DNA of 64,000 nucleotides, from the NCBI GenBank assembly GCA_964617955.1, contig CAZTXB010000005.1, positions 124,001-188,000 of the forward strand, read 5' to 3'. Positions 18,250 to 26,393 of the stretch are shown in pieces (the first letter of the stretch is position 1; every line of letters starts with the position of its first letter). This DNA comes from JABWCE01 sp964617955. GTDB lineage: Bacteria > Bacteroidota > Bacteroidia > NS11-12g > UBA9320. The position numbers and the translations under genes were made by a program. Under the pieces are notes generated by a model. That model was not told where the DNA came from, did not search any database, and saw only the letters and a list, made by a program, of their open reading frames with translations.

Positions 18250-18377
18250 TGCTTTACAGGCAGCTAATGTAAACAGGTTATTCTAAATAAACAATTGAGG
18301 CCTCTTTTTGACTTATGACAATTCTGTGATGGTGAAAATCATTTTAGAAGTGTTTTAATATCAAAACCGTTTCCTCA

Positions 18378-18557
18378 ATGTCAAAAGTAATTTGTCCCAA
18401 CTGCAGCCATCACAGCTACCACCTTGCCAAAAGCAACCAAGGCAAACCTTCTCTTTATTTTATAAGTAAATGGCTTTTAAAATGGGGATACGTGCCTTCC
18501 TTTATTTATAACTTTCCAATTCAATGTGATATTTGCGATTACAGCTGGAAGGCCTAA
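18378..18557 (+). CDS. Small zinc-ribbon protein of 59 residues
   Basis: A short frame from ATG 18378 to TAA 18557. It has two Cys pairs: CPNC at residues 6-9 and CDIC near residue 50. A helical/aromatic stretch lies between them (YFISKWLLKWGYVPSFIYNF), as in small zinc-ribbon proteins. It occupies an otherwise empty 350-bp gap between divergent-facing genes. There is no obvious promoter. The paired cysteines and conserved-looking composition favour a real gene, but coding is not proven. Confidence 0.55.
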   Translation: MSKVICPNCSHHSYHLAKSNQGKPSLYFISKWLLKWGYVPSFIYNFPIQCDICDYSWKA

Positions 18558-18596
18558 AAACAGATAGCTGCTCTTGAGATAGAGTTGTTTATAAAA

Positions 18597-19130
18597 CTAC
18601 CAATCGTCTTTCTTTTTTGCCGGAGGCGATTTAACTGCCTTGATTAAGTCGGCTTTTAAATTGTCGAAGTAGGCATTGGTTTGGGTCAGATAACCCGAAT
18701 AGCTTGGTTTGTAGTAAGCATCTTTGGTATCCATCCATTTAGAAACATCATAATAGGATGCTTGTTTCCAATGAATTTTTGATATTTCATACCTGAATTT
18801 CCCCTCTTTAAAATTTAAAGTAAGGGTGTACACCACCATGCCATCAAAGGATTCGACGCCCTTTTTATCGACACTGCTTATCCTGAACTGTGCTTTGCCT
18901 ACAATCTCTCCGGTTGTGGCATCCTTGCTTTGAATGGTACCGGTTGGGTTAGGGTAAAACTTGCTTACCCAAACCATGGCCCGGTCGTAAAGCTCCGTTT
19001 GGGATGCACCTGGCACTTCAACTACCCCCTTTATGAGTGCTTCCTTGGTCTCCTCATCGACCGGAATACTCTGAGAAATTGCAAACTGACAGGTGATCAG
19101 CAGAACGATTGCGAGGCCATACTTTATCAT
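18597..19130 (-). CDS. DUF4468-type exported protein
   Basis: A 177-residue protein with a signal peptide (YGLAIVLLITCQFAISQ). The DUF4468 pattern found in Bacteroidota follows: E-V-PGASQTELYDRAMVWVSKFY near the start and a mixed alpha/beta domain. The domain includes VVYTLTLNFKEGKFRYEI, which resembles a periplasmic TATA-box-binding-protein-like fold. The Lys-rich tail (PPAKKKDDW) is exposed. A TACCTTTG -7 box on the minus strand lies at 19160-19167, 30 nt upstream. Function unknown. Confidence 0.72.
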   Translation of the reverse strand: MIKYGLAIVLLITCQFAISQSIPVDEETKEALIKGVVEVPGASQTELYDRAMVWVSKFYPNPTGTIQSKDATTGEIVGKAQFRISSVDKKGVESFDGMVVYTLTLNFKEGKFRYEISKIHWKQASYYDVSKWMDTKDAYYKPSYSGYLTQTNAYFDNLKADLIKAVKSPPAKKKDDW

Positions 19131-19202
19131 TTGAATGTTATTATTTAAGATTTAAACTTCAAAGGTATATCATTTATTGCATTTAAGCGTTTGGATAAAA
19201 GT

Positions 19203-19210
19203 TACCTTTG
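19203..19210 (+). promoter_or_regulatory. -7 box that decides the start of the AcpH-like gene
   Basis: TACCTTTG matches TAnnTTTG. It spans the first possible TTG start (19208), so transcription should begin after it and the TTG at 19235 is the better start. Confidence 0.45.
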
Positions 19211-19234
19211 CCGGGAATTCCGGAAATAAAACAC

Positions 19235-19894
19235 TTGAATTTTTTCGCTCATTATCATTTTTATCACCAATCAGGCAATTCATGGTTTAACGCCGGATTG
19301 CTGTTTCCCGATTTACTCAGAAATTTTACAGGTAACCAAAGAATAAAACCAAAAGCTACACTTAACTATTTGAATGAAGAGGAGTCCTTAACCATGCTTG
19401 TTAAGGGTATTCGGTTGCATTTTGAGGCAGACGATAAATTTCACAATTGGGCTTGGTTTATTCAAAAAAACGAGGAATTGGCGCTCACTATTCGCCACAG
19501 TGGTTTAGCATTCAAACGCGACTGGTTTTTAGCCCATATATTAATAGAATTGGCCATCGATCATGTTCTGGTTCAGGAAAAAAAAGAGGAGATAGTGCGA
19601 TTATACCATGACCTTAAAAGCTGTGGAAAACCCACTTGGGAAAACTTTTTTAAGCAAAATAATCTGAATGATTTTGAACTTTGGCATCACACTCTGCTAC
19701 GTTTTATTGAGCACAGATATATTTTCAGCTATGTAGACCTGGAAAGTGTGTGCTATGCCCTGAACCGTATATATCTTAGTACAGGCATAGGGAAATTTGA
19801 CCATCACCAGAACGAATATTTAATTGTATTATTGAATACATTTATCCCTGAGCTCAACTTAAAAATTAAAGAATTACAAACTATTCTGGAATGA
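19235..19894 (+). CDS. ACP phosphodiesterase (AcpH/DUF479)-like protein
   Basis: A 219-residue all-helical protein. The N-terminus after TTG 19235 (NFFAHYHFYHQ...NAGLLFPDLLRNF) follows the MNFLAHxxL...GNLLGDF pattern of AcpH, the enzyme that removes phosphopantetheine from acyl carrier protein. The GLLFPDL Asp and the GIRLHFEAD and LIELAIDHVL segments resemble AcpH metal-binding positions. Similarity is partial, so enzymatic activity is uncertain. An earlier TTG at 19208 is possible but lies inside the promoter. The gene overlaps the next one by 4 nt (ATGA), implying translational coupling with a PorV-like outer-membrane protein. Confidence 0.55.
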   Translation: MNFFAHYHFYHQSGNSWFNAGLLFPDLLRNFTGNQRIKPKATLNYLNEEESLTMLVKGIRLHFEADDKFHNWAWFIQKNEELALTIRHSGLAFKRDWFLAHILIELAIDHVLVQEKKEEIVRLYHDLKSCGKPTWENFFKQNNLNDFELWHHTLLRFIEHRYIFSYVDLESVCYALNRIYLSTGIGKFDHHQNEYLIVLLNTFIPELNLKIKELQTILE

Positions 19895-20973
19895 AGCAAA
19901 TATTTAGCTTACTCATTGTTATATCACTATCTGTTGAGGTATTCGGGCAGTCTGCCCCCAAATACAGCAACGATTTTTTAAATATCGGCGTTGGTGCCAG
20001 AGCTTTCGGAATGGCCAATGCAGTTGCTGCATCCTGCGACGACGTGACTTCAGGGTACTGGAACCCCTCCGGCTTACTTTCAATAAAAGACAATTTGCAA
20101 CTGTCGTTCATGCATTCGGCCTATCTGGCCGGAATAGCCAATTACGATTACGGGGCCTTCGCTACCAAAATTGACGACCGCCGCGCTATAGGTGTATCGG
20201 TTATCAGATTCAGTGTGGACGGCATTCCAAATACGCTCGACCTTATTCGCAATGGTCAGATTGATTATAACCGGGTCACCAGCTTCTCTGCCAGCGATTA
20301 TGGATTCTTGTTTAGCTATGCCCAAAAATCACTGATTGAAGGATTGACTTTTGGCGGAAACGCCAAAATTATTCACCGCAAGGCCGGTCAATTTACCAGC
20401 GCCTGGGGCTTTGGAATTGACGCCTCTCTGCAATATAAAACAAAAAGCGAATGGCAATTTGGCTTGATGGCTCGTGACATTACAAGCACTTTCAACGCCT
20501 GGAAATTCAGCTTCACAGATGCAGAAAAGGATGTATTCCTTCAAACCCAAAACGAAATTCCAAAAAATTCGCTCGAGATTACCTTGCCTCAATTTATGTT
20601 TGGCGCCGGAAAGCTGTTTGAGATTAATAACTTTATCGGACTTCGGGCCGAAACCAACTTTAATATCAATACCGATGGACAGCGCAACGTCCTGGTGAGT
20701 TCAAAAATTTTTAATATCGATCCGAATCTCGGTTTGGAAGCCGACTACAAAAAATCGGTGTTTCTAAGGGCAGGCATGGGAAAGTTTCAACGTGAGCTCA
20801 ATATCAACGGGAAAAAGGAGCTTAAATTCCAGCCCAACATCGGCATTGGCTTGAAGCTGGGCAACATTATGCTCGACTATGCCCTTACCGATATAGGCGA
20901 TATTTCTTCCTCTCTTTACAGCAATATGTTTTCTGTGCGCTTTAGTGTCAATAAGAAAAGCGACGCTAAATAA
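19891..20973 (+). CDS. PorV/PorQ-family outer-membrane protein
   Basis: A 360-residue outer-membrane beta-barrel with a signal peptide (FSLLIVISLSVEVFGQ). The family signature DFLNIGVGARAFGMANAV...DDVTSGYWNPSGL follows directly. PorV is the T9SS shuttle that receives cargo for surface attachment. PorV-like paralogues are common in Bacteroidota and their roles are often unknown. Sequence here cannot tell PorV itself from a paralogue. The barrel ends with aromatic alternation (NMFSVRFSVN). It is coupled to the AcpH-like gene by a 4-nt overlap. Confidence 0.75.
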   Translation: MKQIFSLLIVISLSVEVFGQSAPKYSNDFLNIGVGARAFGMANAVAASCDDVTSGYWNPSGLLSIKDNLQLSFMHSAYLAGIANYDYGAFATKIDDRRAIGVSVIRFSVDGIPNTLDLIRNGQIDYNRVTSFSASDYGFLFSYAQKSLIEGLTFGGNAKIIHRKAGQFTSAWGFGIDASLQYKTKSEWQFGLMARDITSTFNAWKFSFTDAEKDVFLQTQNEIPKNSLEITLPQFMFGAGKLFEINNFIGLRAETNFNINTDGQRNVLVSSKIFNIDPNLGLEADYKKSVFLRAGMGKFQRELNINGKKELKFQPNIGIGLKLGNIMLDYALTDIGDISSSLYSNMFSVRFSVNKKSDAK

Positions 20974-21075
20974 TTCCTTATTCTTAAACTCCGGTTTGCA
21001 GCCCTATTCTTCGGTAGTCAGTCATTCCATCGGCTTTTGATAAAAAAAACATAGTTTTGTTAAAAAAGCAAAATC

Positions 21076-22065
21076 ATGTATCAATCTTATATTGCCGGTT
21101 TAGGTCATTATCTCCCCGAGCGGGTGGTAACCAACAAGGAATTGGAATCTATGATGGATACCAGCGACGAATGGATAGTGGAACGCACAGGGATTCACAC
21201 ACGCCGATGGGCTGACATCAACGTAGACAGCACCTCTAACATGGGGACCAAGGCGGCCAGAATGGCCCTCGAAAACGCCGGACTGAAACCGGAAGAAGTT
21301 GACTTCATTATTTTTTGCACACTATCACCCGATTATAACTTTCCGGGTGGGGGCGTTTTGGTACAGGAACAACTGGGAATAACCACGGTTGGGGCTTTGG
21401 ATATTCGCAACCAATGCTCAGGTTTTGTTTATGGCCTAAGCGTTGCCGATCAATTTATTAAGACAGGTATGTACAGCACCATTCTTGTGATAGGTTCTGA
21501 AATTCACAGCTCAGCGCTCGACATTTCAACCCGGGGTCGAAATATTTCGGTTATTTTTGGAGATGGCGCAGGTGCCACGGTATTAAAGGCGACAAACGAC
21601 AAGGAAAAGGGAATTTTATCGACCCATTTGCATAGCCAGGGCAAGTTTGCCGAAGAATTAATGCTTATTGAGCCCAGCAGCACAAGTCCACACCGCAATG
21701 AGTTTCTCCCCGACAGAATCTTCCCGGTAATGAACGGAAGCGCAGTTTTTAAGCATGCCGTAACCCGATTTCCTGAGGTGATTGCCGAAGCACTTGAAAA
21801 AAATAAGCTCTCTGCCTCCGATATCGATTTGCTTATCCCCCATCAAGCCAATTTAAGAATTTCTCAATTCATACAAAAAACTCTTAAACTCAGAGACGAT
21901 CAGGTTTATAACAACATTATGAGGTATGGAAATACCACAGCCGCCTCCGTACCCATTGCCATGTCGGAAGCCATGATTGAAGGAAAAATCAAAGAAGGAG
22001 ACCTGATTTGTCTTGCAGTATTTGGTTCAGGCTTTACTTGGGGAAGCGCGCTTTTGCGTTGGTAA
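21076..22065 (+). CDS. fabH: 3-oxoacyl-[acyl-carrier-protein] synthase III
   Basis: A 329-residue thiolase-fold enzyme that condenses acetyl-CoA (or branched acyl-CoA) with malonyl-ACP to start fatty acid synthesis. The catalytic triad is visible: Cys in RNQCSGF near residue 114, His in IPHQANLR near 255 and Asn in YGNTTAASVP near 285. The C-terminus GSGFTWGSALLRW is typical. A TAGTTTTG box at 21052-21059 lies 16 nt before the ATG and is a candidate -7 element. The gene is not next to plsX or acpP here; pdxA follows after 68 bp. Confidence 0.96.
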   Translation: MYQSYIAGLGHYLPERVVTNKELESMMDTSDEWIVERTGIHTRRWADINVDSTSNMGTKAARMALENAGLKPEEVDFIIFCTLSPDYNFPGGGVLVQEQLGITTVGALDIRNQCSGFVYGLSVADQFIKTGMYSTILVIGSEIHSSALDISTRGRNISVIFGDGAGATVLKATNDKEKGILSTHLHSQGKFAEELMLIEPSSTSPHRNEFLPDRIFPVMNGSAVFKHAVTRFPEVIAEALEKNKLSASDIDLLIPHQANLRISQFIQKTLKLRDDQVYNNIMRYGNTTAASVPIAMSEAMIEGKIKEGDLICLAVFGSGFTWGSALLRW

Positions 22066-22133
22066 GAATACATTGGCTGAATTAATACATGGCATAGAAT
22101 TGAAAAAAAAAGCGAACTTCGCAGAGATAAAAA

Positions 22134-23231
22134 ATGAGTGAAAAAATTAAAATAGGTATAACCTGCGGGGACATAAACGGAGTGGGGATGGACATTATTC
22201 TTCGCACATTCAGTCATGAAGAATATGGGAAACAATTTATTCCCATTTTATACGCCTCGGCTTCAGCAGTCAAATTTTATAAAAATTTACTGGGTCTTAA
22301 CGAAGAGCCTGTTTACAAATTAATAAAGCATACTTCGGAATGTGATGATAAAAAGTTAAACCTGAAAGTGTGCTTTGAAGGAGAAATGGCCATCACCCCG
22401 GGTGAAGCCTCGAGCGCCGGAGGGGAATTTGCTTTGTCGGCTCTTCAAATGGCCATGGCCGATGTAAAAGATGGCCAAATACATGCCTTATGCACAGCCC
22501 CCATCGATAAGCACAGTATTAAAAGCCCAAACTTTCCCTTCAATGGCCATACCGGATATTTGGCCTCTGAATTTGAGGTTGATCACTATGCCATGATGCT
22601 GGTTTCGGGCAAACTCAGAGTCGGATTGGTGACCGAACACATTCCCCTCAATGAAGTTTCCTCCAAATTAAGCAAGGAACTGATTTACGAGAAAATTAAA
22701 GTCATACACGAATCGCTGCGCATTGATTTTGGCATTATTAAACCAAAAATTGCCGTTTTGGGGCTCAATCCTCACTCAGGTGATGGTGGCATCATAGGCA
22801 AAGAGGAAATTGAAATCATTAAGCCCGCTCTGGATTTGGCGCAAGCCGAAAAAATGGTAGTCCTGGGTCCTTACCCGGCCGATGGTTTTTTTGGCAATCA
22901 CCAGTTTAGCCAATTCGATGCTGTCTTAGCCATGTACCACGATCAGGGTTTGATTCCCTTTAAATACATGGCCTTTGAAGAAGGCGTTAACTTTACGGCA
23001 GGCCTGCCAATTGTAAGAACCTCTCCCGACCACGGCACTGCTTACTCTTTGGCCGGCAAAGGCACCGCCAATATTTCCTCGTTCACCGCCGCTTTAAATA
23101 TGGCTAATAAAATTCATCTCAACCGGATTGAAAATCTCGAGTTGGCTAAAAATCCGCTCGCCTTTACCAAATACCGAAAGGAAAAATTCAGCATTGGCAT
23201 TCCGGGCATTCCCAAAAAAACCCCTCACTAA
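22134..23231 (+). CDS. pdxA: 4-hydroxythreonine-4-phosphate dehydrogenase
   Basis: A 365-residue NAD-dependent enzyme of the DXP-dependent pyridoxal phosphate pathway. It oxidises 4-phosphohydroxy-L-threonine for condensation by PdxJ. Family motifs include TCGDINGVGMDI at the N-terminus, TAPIDKHSI, the metal-binding His in FNGHTGYLASEF, and LGLNPHSGDGG. Two further motifs are AMYHDQGLIPFKYMAF and RTSPDHGTAYSLAGKGTA. Length is slightly above the usual 330, owing to a short C-terminal extension ending KFSIGIPGIPKKTPH. It follows fabH on the same strand. Confidence 0.96.
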   Translation: MSEKIKIGITCGDINGVGMDIILRTFSHEEYGKQFIPILYASASAVKFYKNLLGLNEEPVYKLIKHTSECDDKKLNLKVCFEGEMAITPGEASSAGGEFALSALQMAMADVKDGQIHALCTAPIDKHSIKSPNFPFNGHTGYLASEFEVDHYAMMLVSGKLRVGLVTEHIPLNEVSSKLSKELIYEKIKVIHESLRIDFGIIKPKIAVLGLNPHSGDGGIIGKEEIEIIKPALDLAQAEKMVVLGPYPADGFFGNHQFSQFDAVLAMYHDQGLIPFKYMAFEEGVNFTAGLPIVRTSPDHGTAYSLAGKGTANISSFTAALNMANKIHLNRIENLELAKNPLAFTKYRKEKFSIGIPGIPKKTPH

Positions 23232-23244
23232 AACGGGTGGAGTT

Positions 23245-24060
23245 TTAGGATTCTAAATTCCGTTTATATCCTTTAAATAAAATTACACCCAGTAAAAAGG
23301 GAAAATAACGCGCCATAAGCTGTGTGGTTTTGCCCAAAACGGTATGGGTGCAAACCGACCTGGATTTCGCCAGCTGGATGAGCATTTTTTCAACAGTTTC
23401 TTTTCTGCTATGAAGGAATGTTTTACTTCGATCTGGTACCCTTTCAGGCATACCCGAAGGATTAAGTATGCGTTTCTGGTCCTCGTTTTCGGTAAAACCG
23501 AGGTAGGCAATCCCTACAAACACGCCTACCTTCTGCAATTCGATACGCAAACTTTGGTGAAATGACGTAAGCGCCATTTTTGATGCGGAATAGACGCTAT
23601 ACACTGGAAGCCCATAAAAGGCTGCAATGCTCGATACCATTAAGATACTTCCTTTGTTGCGTTTGAGCTCAGGTATGCAAGCCATTACGGGAAACAAGGT
23701 ACCCAATATATTGGTTTCTATAACTTGCTTAACCACCCCGGGTTTAAGCAATTCCACTTCGCCATAATTGCTCAAGCCTGCATTGGCAATGAGGATATCT
23801 AGTCTGCCAAAGTGTGTGATAATTTTTGAAAGAATTTCTTTATTCATCTCGTGATTTGTACAATCCCCTTCCAAAACCAGGCATCGGCGCTCGTAATCGG
23901 CGAATTCAAGTGTAACATTGCTCAGTTTACTTTTATTTCGGCCTGTAATCACGGCTATACCTCCGAGCTCTAATATTTGTCGGGCCAATTCCTTGCCGAT
24001 TCCAGAGCCCGAACCGGTGATCCATACTACTTTATCTTTAAAAAAATTTGAGCGTTTCAT
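23245..24060 (-). CDS. Short-chain dehydrogenase/reductase
   Basis: A 271-residue classical SDR with cofactor motif TGSGSGIGKELA (TGxxxGxG), the NAG motif (LIANAGLSNYGE), catalytic Ser in MVSSIAAFYG and YSASK for the Tyr-Lys pair. An acidic or basic discriminator after beta-2 (TGRNKSKL) favours NADP(H). The C-terminal 25 residues (LMARYFPFLLGVILFKGYK) are hydrophobic and may associate with membrane. The ATG at 24060 overlaps the TAA of the upstream epimerase reading frame (TAATG), so the two were translated together before the epimerase acquired its internal stop. Substrate unknown. Confidence 0.87.
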   Translation of the reverse strand: MKRSNFFKDKVVWITGSGSGIGKELARQILELGGIAVITGRNKSKLSNVTLEFADYERRCLVLEGDCTNHEMNKEILSKIITHFGRLDILIANAGLSNYGEVELLKPGVVKQVIETNILGTLFPVMACIPELKRNKGSILMVSSIAAFYGLPVYSVYSASKMALTSFHQSLRIELQKVGVFVGIAYLGFTENEDQKRILNPSGMPERVPDRSKTFLHSRKETVEKMLIQLAKSRSVCTHTVLGKTTQLMARYFPFLLGVILFKGYKRNLES

Positions 24061-24722
24061 TAAATGTATTTATACTTTTTAAACCATTTCAGACTTTCTT
24101 CAATGGCTATTTCTATAGAAGTTTGAGGCATTTTCAATTGAATTTGGGCTTTTTTTGAATCATAATATTGGTGCTTACATGCCAAAATAGCCATCCCAAA
24201 ACTCAATTTTGGTGGGCGGCCGGTAAGCCGGGAAATAGCAGAGTGGATTAAGGCCAAAGCCATCAAAGCTATACCCGGGGCTTTTTTTAAAAAAAATCTT
24301 TGTTTGATTTGCCGACATATCAACTCGAAGAATTGGCCATAGGTGAGATTTGCATTCCCTGCTATATAACACTCCCCTAATACTCCTAATTTCAATGCAT
24401 TCACACAAGCTATGGCTACATCCTTTGAGTAAACAAAGTTTTTTCCTCCGGAACAGTACCATCTTAAAGAGTGTTTAACCACTGAAATAATCATTTTACC
24501 GCTGGAAGGACCCGAATCAAAAGGCCCGATCATAAAGGTAGGATTGATAATAACCACAGGTAAACTCTTTTGCCTGAATTGATCTAAGAGCATCTGCTGT
24601 GCTTTATACTTAGAGTCGAGGTAATCCATTCCAATACCGGACAGTTTATATGGACTTTCTTCATTCCCGGGATTTTCTTTACTGCCATACCCAAAGGATG
24701 AGGCCGATCCGATATGCACCAA
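24060..24722 (-). CDS. C-terminal half of the split epimerase (catalytic part)
   Basis: The frame resumes directly after the TGA with TTG GTG CAT. It carries the catalytic Ser region (HIGSASSFGYG), YLDSK (Tyr and Lys) and the substrate-binding C-terminal domain (PVVIINPTFMIGPFDSGPSSG). Reinitiation at TTG/GTG is conceivable, but the product would lack the NAD-binding half. Confidence 0.5.
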   Translation of the reverse strand: MVHIGSASSFGYGSKENPGNEESPYKLSGIGMDYLDSKYKAQQMLLDQFRQKSLPVVIINPTFMIGPFDSGPSSGKMIISVVKHSLRWYCSGGKNFVYSKDVAIACVNALKLGVLGECYIAGNANLTYGQFFELICRQIKQRFFLKKAPGIALMALALIHSAISRLTGRPPKLSFGMAILACKHQYYDSKKAQIQLKMPQTSIEIAIEESLKWFKKYKYI

Positions 24723-25058
24723 TCACTTCATTTTATATTCCGACACGACTCTTTGTATATTATAGGTCCCTTGGTAATTGACCTTCACGGTGGTTGATGA
24801 TTTTCTTGGCCATATCCATGTGATTGCTGCTACGTGGATGACATAGTCGCAATCTTTCATTTCTTTTAACAAAAAATGGTAGTCCATGATGTCGCCGTAC
24901 ACTTTCTCAATTTCTAATTTATCTAAGGTATGGCTTTTAGAATGCGGTAAACAAGCAGCTTTAACCTTATAACCCTGCAACAGGAGTTCGATGCAAATGC
25001 TGCTTCCTAACATGCCGTCGGCACCGCTTACGAATACTTTTTCCACCGTTATTTTCAT
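24723..25058 (-). CDS. N-terminal half of the split epimerase (Rossmann part)
   Basis: 111 codons from ATG 25058 to the internal TGA. It contains the dinucleotide-binding motif (GADGMLG) and the DYVIHVAAITW segment of extended SDRs but lacks the catalytic Ser and Tyr-Lys, so it should be inactive alone. It starts a unit divergent from the HTH regulator at 25265. Confidence 0.55.
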   Translation of the reverse strand: MKITVEKVFVSGADGMLGSSICIELLLQGYKVKAACLPHSKSHTLDKLEIEKVYGDIMDYHFLLKEMKDCDYVIHVAAITWIWPRKSSTTVKVNYQGTYNIQRVVSEYKMK

Positions 25059-25264
25059 TTTTCAAAGGTTCATCCCCTGTAAAAATTTTGAAAACGACCT
25101 GAGAAGTGAGCTTTCGGTATTTTTGCATTTTTTGCAACAATTTTCGAAGTTTATAAATTTTGTTTTGCATTTTTTAATTATTTTATTCTTTATTTGTTGA
25201 GACTCTGGCATAGGCATATAATAATTTATCGCCATTTGCGGGATTAATAAAAAATAAATAAAAG

Positions 25265-26278
25265 ATGGAAAACTATGAATTTCAGGAAAAGTTTGTTGCC
25301 CAGCTCAAATCTGTAATTCCTAACAACATCAGTTTGGCTGAAGAGTTGGCCGATTTATTAAATTTATCGACCGACAGTGTTTACAGAAGGCTAAGGTGCC
25401 AAAGTGCTTTCTCCTTTGATGAGATAGCATGCATTTCTAAGAAATTCGGGGTTTCAGTCGACGGACTTCTCAACATGGATTCCTTGCAGGTTACCTTTAA
25501 TTTTAATCCTATGTATGAGGAGAAATCAAACTTTGGTAAATACCTCAAATGGTTTGCCAATTATTTGACCGAATTGGCCAATACTCCGGGTACGCGAATT
25601 ATTTACGCCGCTGAAGATGTTCCTCTTTTTCGACATTTTAATTATTCCAATCTCTCGGCCTTCAAGAGTTTTTATTGGAGTAAAGCCGTACTTAACAGCG
25701 AATTTTTTATCGGTAAAAAATTTAACCCCGAAGTGGTTCCTGAAGAAATCATTGAAATAAACAAACAAACCTATTCATCCTATTCCAAAATTGACAGTAT
25801 TGAAATTTGGACCGAGGAAACCCTGACCAGTACCTTAAAACAAGTCGAGTTTTTTTGGGAATCGGACCTCTTTGAAAACAGAGACCAGGTTTTAATCGTC
25901 ATTGATGAGATACAACAGATGATGGATGAGCTTAAGACGGATTGTGAGAACAGCCACAAAAATGGTCCGGGTAAACAGGGGGAATTTAAATTGTACAACT
26001 CAGAAGTGATGATAGGTAATAATTGTGTTTCTATAGAGCCCGGGGAGTCTAAATTGAGTGAAAGGGTATTTTTAGGCCATAATACTTTTAACAGTTTGTC
26101 GACCTATAATGCAGCCTTTACTAAAGAAACAAGGCTGTGGATGGAGAATCTCACTAAAAAGTCGCTTTTGCTCAGCGGAACTGCAGAAAAACAAAGGGCC
26201 AAATTTTTCAAAAAAATGCATGACCATATCATGCAGCTCAAAAACAGCGTGAAGGGAGAAACCATGCATTCTTTCTAA
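25265..26278 (+). CDS. HTH-domain putative transcriptional regulator
   Basis: A 337-residue protein. Residues about 1-70 form a Cro/BetR-like helix-turn-helix (SLAEELADLLNLSTDSVYRRLRCQSAFSF then DEIACISKKFGVSVDGLL). The remaining 270 residues are an alpha/beta sensor-like domain that I do not recognise, with no predicted membrane segment. Proteins of this layout are frequent in Bacteroidota and are usually called helix-turn-helix regulators. It is divergent from the split epimerase/SDR operon over a 206-bp AT-rich gap, so those genes are its obvious candidate targets (inference). Confidence 0.65.
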   Translation: MENYEFQEKFVAQLKSVIPNNISLAEELADLLNLSTDSVYRRLRCQSAFSFDEIACISKKFGVSVDGLLNMDSLQVTFNFNPMYEEKSNFGKYLKWFANYLTELANTPGTRIIYAAEDVPLFRHFNYSNLSAFKSFYWSKAVLNSEFFIGKKFNPEVVPEEIIEINKQTYSSYSKIDSIEIWTEETLTSTLKQVEFFWESDLFENRDQVLIVIDEIQQMMDELKTDCENSHKNGPGKQGEFKLYNSEVMIGNNCVSIEPGESKLSERVFLGHNTFNSLSTYNAAFTKETRLWMENLTKKSLLLSGTAEKQRAKFFKKMHDHIMQLKNSVKGETMHSF

Positions 26279-26393
26279 TGCGGTCCCTTTAAAAAATTAT
26301 CACTTTTGTCAGCCCTACCCTTGACCTAACTTTTTTATCTCTTCTTTTCTTAAAGTATCTTTTATAATAATGTAATTTTGAATTCAAAAAAAA

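Larger units (their letters stand above)
24060..25058 (-). pseudogene. NAD-dependent epimerase/dehydratase interrupted by in-frame TGA
   Basis: The single reading frame 25058-24060 encodes an extended SDR of about 332 residues except for a TGA at 24723-24725. It sits in the conserved strand before the catalytic Ser (EYKMK-stop-LVHIGSASSFG). Relatives typically have Arg or Lys at this place, and CGA to TGA is one transition. Both halves look intact: the Rossmann start has VSGADGMLGSSI, and the second half has the Tyr-Lys pair in MDYLDSKYKA. It is most simply a recent nonsense pseudogene. A base error or readthrough is possible. Confidence 0.7.

Noticed and set aside
24967..25170. 67-codon minus-strand frame upstream of the split epimerase
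   Set aside because: Its 3' half overlaps the epimerase start in another frame and its Lys/Arg-rich sequence reflects AT-rich spacer DNA.
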